Notes under the pieces: generated by a model | Told to the model about the DNA's origin: nothing | Database searches by the model: none | The model's input: only the letters and a program-made list of their open reading frames with translations | Shown: positions 6,352 to 8,048 of the stretch, one piece after another | How positions within the stretch are numbered: the stretch's first letter is position 1 | Layout: each line of letters begins with the position of its first letter | Translations under genes and position numbers: made by a program | From: Alphaproteobacteria bacterium | GTDB taxonomy: Bacteria; Pseudomonadota; Alphaproteobacteria; GCA-2731375 | Assembly (NCBI GenBank): GCA_028281075.1 | Contig: JANQKO010000671.1 | Coordinates: 1-8,048 of the forward strand | Direction of reading: 5' to 3' | DNA: 8,048 nucleotides

Positions 6352-7785
6352 TCAGAGCGTCTTCAAGAACTCGATCAAGGCCGTCTTCTCGTCCGCCGAC
6401 AGCGCCGTGCCGTAGGCATGGCCGGCATTGCCGTTGCCGCGCAGGCCGGTGTCGTAGCGCCAGGCGCCGGCCGCCGCCGCGGCATTGCCGCTGACGAAGC
6501 CGACATTCGCTTGGTCGTAGACGTCGTGGCCGCGATAGAAGTGCGCCGGCCGCCGGTCCGGCGGCGTCAGCAGGGCGCGCAGGTGCGGTACCGAGCCATT
6601 GTGCAGATACGGCGCCAGCAGCCAGACGCCGCTCAACGGCCGCGCCACATAGCCGCTGGCGGCGGTGAATTCGGCGTCCTCGACACCCAGCAGGCGGAAC
6701 CGCCGGTTCGCGCGCTCCGCGTCGTCGCGCGAGAAACTGTCCGACCGTCCCGGGTCGGTGCCGATCTCGTCGAGCGGAATGACCGTGCCGGTCCGGCCGC
6801 CACCGGCGGCGTGACAGTCGGCGCAGTTCTCGGCGAACAGCGCGGCGCCCCGTTCCGCCAGGGCCTCGTCGATGCCGAACGGATAGGCCGGCGGTTGCAG
6901 CTCGCGCAGGTAGGCCTCGATGCGGGCGTTGCGCGCCGCGAAGTCCTTGAACGGCAGCGAGGCGATGCCGACCGCCGACAGCGTGACGACGGCGTTCGGC
7001 GTCAACGCCTCGCCCGACCAGTGCAGGGCCTGGCCGTCGCGGTCGTCGAGCCGCCAGACCGCCGGAATGTCGGTATTGCCCGACGTGCCGTCGTCGTCCT
7101 GCTGGTTGAGGATGAACTTCACCAGGTTGAACGGATCGTCCCGGCCCGGCCCCCAGTCCGGCCGCGCGTCGATCCAGGCGAACTGCCGCCCGGCCTCCCG
7201 GATCGCCTCGCGGGTGAGGGGAATGATGAAGAAGTAATAGAGTGCCCGGTCCAGCAGCGACAGGTCGAAGTCCATGGACATCTCGATCAGCAGCCGCTTG
7301 GACGTGAAGCGCGGATCGTTGGCCGCCGCGAACAGGAAGCGGAACAGCTTCTGCAGCCTGAGCGTGTGCGTCGGCCCGCCGACGACATAGGTCGGCGGGT
7401 CGTCCGGCGCCGCTCGGTAGCTGGTGGTGTGGCAGAAGGCGCAGTTGAGGGTGACGCGCGGGAAGCCCAGCGTTTTCAGCGACAGGCCGACGGGCAGGCG
7501 TCGGCCCTCCTCCCACGGCAGGCCGGAGGCGGCGAAGCCGCCGGGGCCCGGCAGCAGGTCCGGGAACACGCGCGGCAGGGTCACGAACAGCGGGTAGGGC
7601 AGGCCGAGCAGCAGCTCCGAGCGCAGCGAGCCATACTTGAAGAATTCCTCTTCGCTGGCGAATGTCGGCTGCGGCACGACGCGGAAGAATTTGTACCAGA
7701 CCAGGACCCCGGTGCCGGCGCCGAGCAGCACCAGGATGCCGACCGTGGCGACCAGGCGTCTCCAGTATCGTCGGATGATTTCCAT
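6352..7785 (-). CDS. Membrane-anchored di-haem cytochrome c (RoxA-like / di-haem peroxidase family)
   Basis: The product is 477 aa. A positively charged start (RRYWRR, 5-10) is followed by one hydrophobic segment (about 11-30), an uncleaved signal anchor placing the rest in the periplasm. Two c-haem sites are visible: CAFCH (115-119) and CADCH (321-325). Between them are GPGRDDPFN (212-220), IPAVW (240-244) and a LHWSGE motif (254-259). Near the C terminus are WLLAPYLHNGSVPHL, FYRGHDVYD, NVGFVSG and GNGNAGHAYGT. This motif set is the one I associate with proteins annotated as di-haem cytochrome c peroxidase and related to the rubber oxygenases RoxA/RoxB, rather than with MauG or classical CcpA. 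The role is therefore a haem-based oxidation, perhaps peroxidase or C=C cleaving dioxygenase; which one is not shown. The start is supported by an AGGA site (7794-7791) overlapping the stop of the upstream paralogue, 5 bases from the ATG. Confidence 0.88.
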   Translation of the reverse strand: MEIIRRYWRRLVATVGILVLLGAGTGVLVWYKFFRVVPQPTFASEEEFFKYGSLRSELLLGLPYPLFVTLPRVFPDLLPGPGGFAASGLPWEEGRRLPVGLSLKTLGFPRVTLNCAFCHTTSYRAAPDDPPTYVVGGPTHTLRLQKLFRFLFAAANDPRFTSKRLLIEMSMDFDLSLLDRALYYFFIIPLTREAIREAGRQFAWIDARPDWGPGRDDPFNLVKFILNQQDDDGTSGNTDIPAVWRLDDRDGQALHWSGEALTPNAVVTLSAVGIASLPFKDFAARNARIEAYLRELQPPAYPFGIDEALAERGAALFAENCADCHAAGGGRTGTVIPLDEIGTDPGRSDSFSRDDAERANRRFRLLGVEDAEFTAASGYVARPLSGVWLLAPYLHNGSVPHLRALLTPPDRRPAHFYRGHDVYDQANVGFVSGNAAAAAGAWRYDTGLRGNGNAGHAYGTALSADEKTALIEFLKTL

Positions 7786-7795
7786 GCCGGTCCTA
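7786..7795 (-). promoter_or_regulatory. Stop/ribosome-site overlap coupling the two cytochrome genes
   Basis: The minus-strand sequence TAGGACCGGCATG contains the stop of the upstream paralogue and an AGGA ribosome site 5 bases before the ATG at 7785. This sets the start of the second cytochrome and implies coordinated production. Confidence 0.6.
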
Positions 7796-8048
7796 GAACG
7801 TCTTCAGGTGTTCGACGATGGCGTCCTTGTCGGCGGCCGGCAGGTGGGTGCCGTAGCGCCGGCCCTCGTGGCCGCGGTTGCCGTTGCCGGCCCACTTGCT
7901 GACGATGCACTTGTTGTCGGGGTAGCGGTTCTCGGCATTGGTCTCGTGCCCGCAGTCGATGCCGTTCGCCGGGTCGCCGATGCATTGCGTCTCGTAGCGA
8001 AAGAACCTGCGGCCGTCCTGTTCGGCCACGTCCGAGACGAAGCCGACG
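7793..8048 (-). CDS. Di-haem cytochrome c paralogue, C-terminal end only (cut by the window edge)
   Basis: The frame is open to position 8048, so the start lies outside; GTG 8029 is an internal Val codon, not a start. The visible 84 residues begin VGFVSDVAEQDG and end GNGNRGHE…YGTHLPAADKDAIVEHLKTF. They align with NVGFVSGN and GNGNAGHAYGT…IEFLKTL of the next gene, showing a paralogue and probably a tandem duplication. Between the shared VGFVS and GNGN motifs this copy has a longer insert containing three Cys (QCIGD, DCGHE, NKCIV) that the neighbour lacks. The stop at 7793-7795 lies 7 bases before the next ATG and contributes to its ribosome site, so the two are translationally coupled. Haem sites are outside the window. 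Confidence 0.8.
   Translation of the reverse strand, partial: VGFVSDVAEQDGRRFFRYETQCIGDPANGIDCGHETNAENRYPDNKCIVSKWAGNGNRGHEGRRYGTHLPAADKDAIVEHLKTF

Noticed and set aside
5569..7902. A 777-codon open frame on the plus strand opposite the hydrolase and cytochrome genes
   Set aside because: It is antisense to two genes with clear motifs, and its translation is low-complexity Arg/Ala/Gly/Val-rich with no domain. Long antisense frames are expected in GC-rich codon-biased DNA.
1..8048. tRNA, rRNA, CRISPR arrays, riboswitches, integrase or phage genes
   Set aside because: None seen on reading both strands; no direct-repeat array, no cloverleaf-like sequence and no recombinase motif.

Overview
The window is GC-rich DNA with strongly G/C-biased third codon positions. 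It carries REP-like palindromes of a kind common in alphaproteobacterial genomes (the CTCAGGATG / TTCGAGAC arms). Together with the protein families present, this suggests a chromosomal segment of a free-living high-GC alphaproteobacterium, perhaps Rhodospirillales-like. That placement is inference; no rRNA or other marker gene is present.

Layout. Positions 1-161 hold a compact repeat element: two inverted REP-like hairpins ending in 13-base inverted repeats, bracketed by a near-perfect 12-base direct repeat. Positions 162-1721 (minus) encode a biotin-dependent acyl-CoA carboxylase carboxyltransferase (beta) subunit. A 96-base divergent intergenic region follows, with a plausible sigma70-type promoter for the carboxyltransferase and a perfect 12-base palindrome. 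Rightward from it run an M81 (MlrC-like) metallopeptidase (1818-3353) and, 10 bases later, an acyl-CoA-dehydrogenase-fold flavoprotein (3364-4515) that looks more like a group D flavin monooxygenase than a true dehydrogenase. Positions 4516-4779 contain about 200 bases with good coding character but no start codon and an apparent frame switch, most simply a gene remnant.

From the right edge a leftward operon runs to 4780. It holds the 3' end of a di-haem cytochrome c (7793-8048, cut by the window), a complete di-haem cytochrome c of the RoxA-like / 'di-haem cytochrome c peroxidase' type (6352-7785), and an alpha/beta hydrolase of the lipase/esterase type (4780-6297). The first two are recognisable paralogues 7 bases apart, with a Shine-Dalgarno overlapping the upstream stop, so they look like a tandem duplication. 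The hydrolase follows after 54 bases.

How they may work together. The left half reads as small-molecule catabolism: acyl-CoA carboxylation, hydrolysis of an amide or peptide-like bond, and flavin-dependent oxidation. No substrate can be named, and the biotin carboxylase, biotin carrier and flavin reductase partners are not in view. The right half pairs membrane-anchored di-haem oxidases with a lipase-like hydrolase, which fits oxidative handling of a lipid or hydrophobic substrate. The hydrolase has no visible export signal whereas the cytochromes must be periplasmic, so a shared pathway is not straightforward. The most unusual points are the duplicated cytochrome-plus-hydrolase operon, the start-less coding stretch after the flavoprotein, and the repeat element at the left edge.
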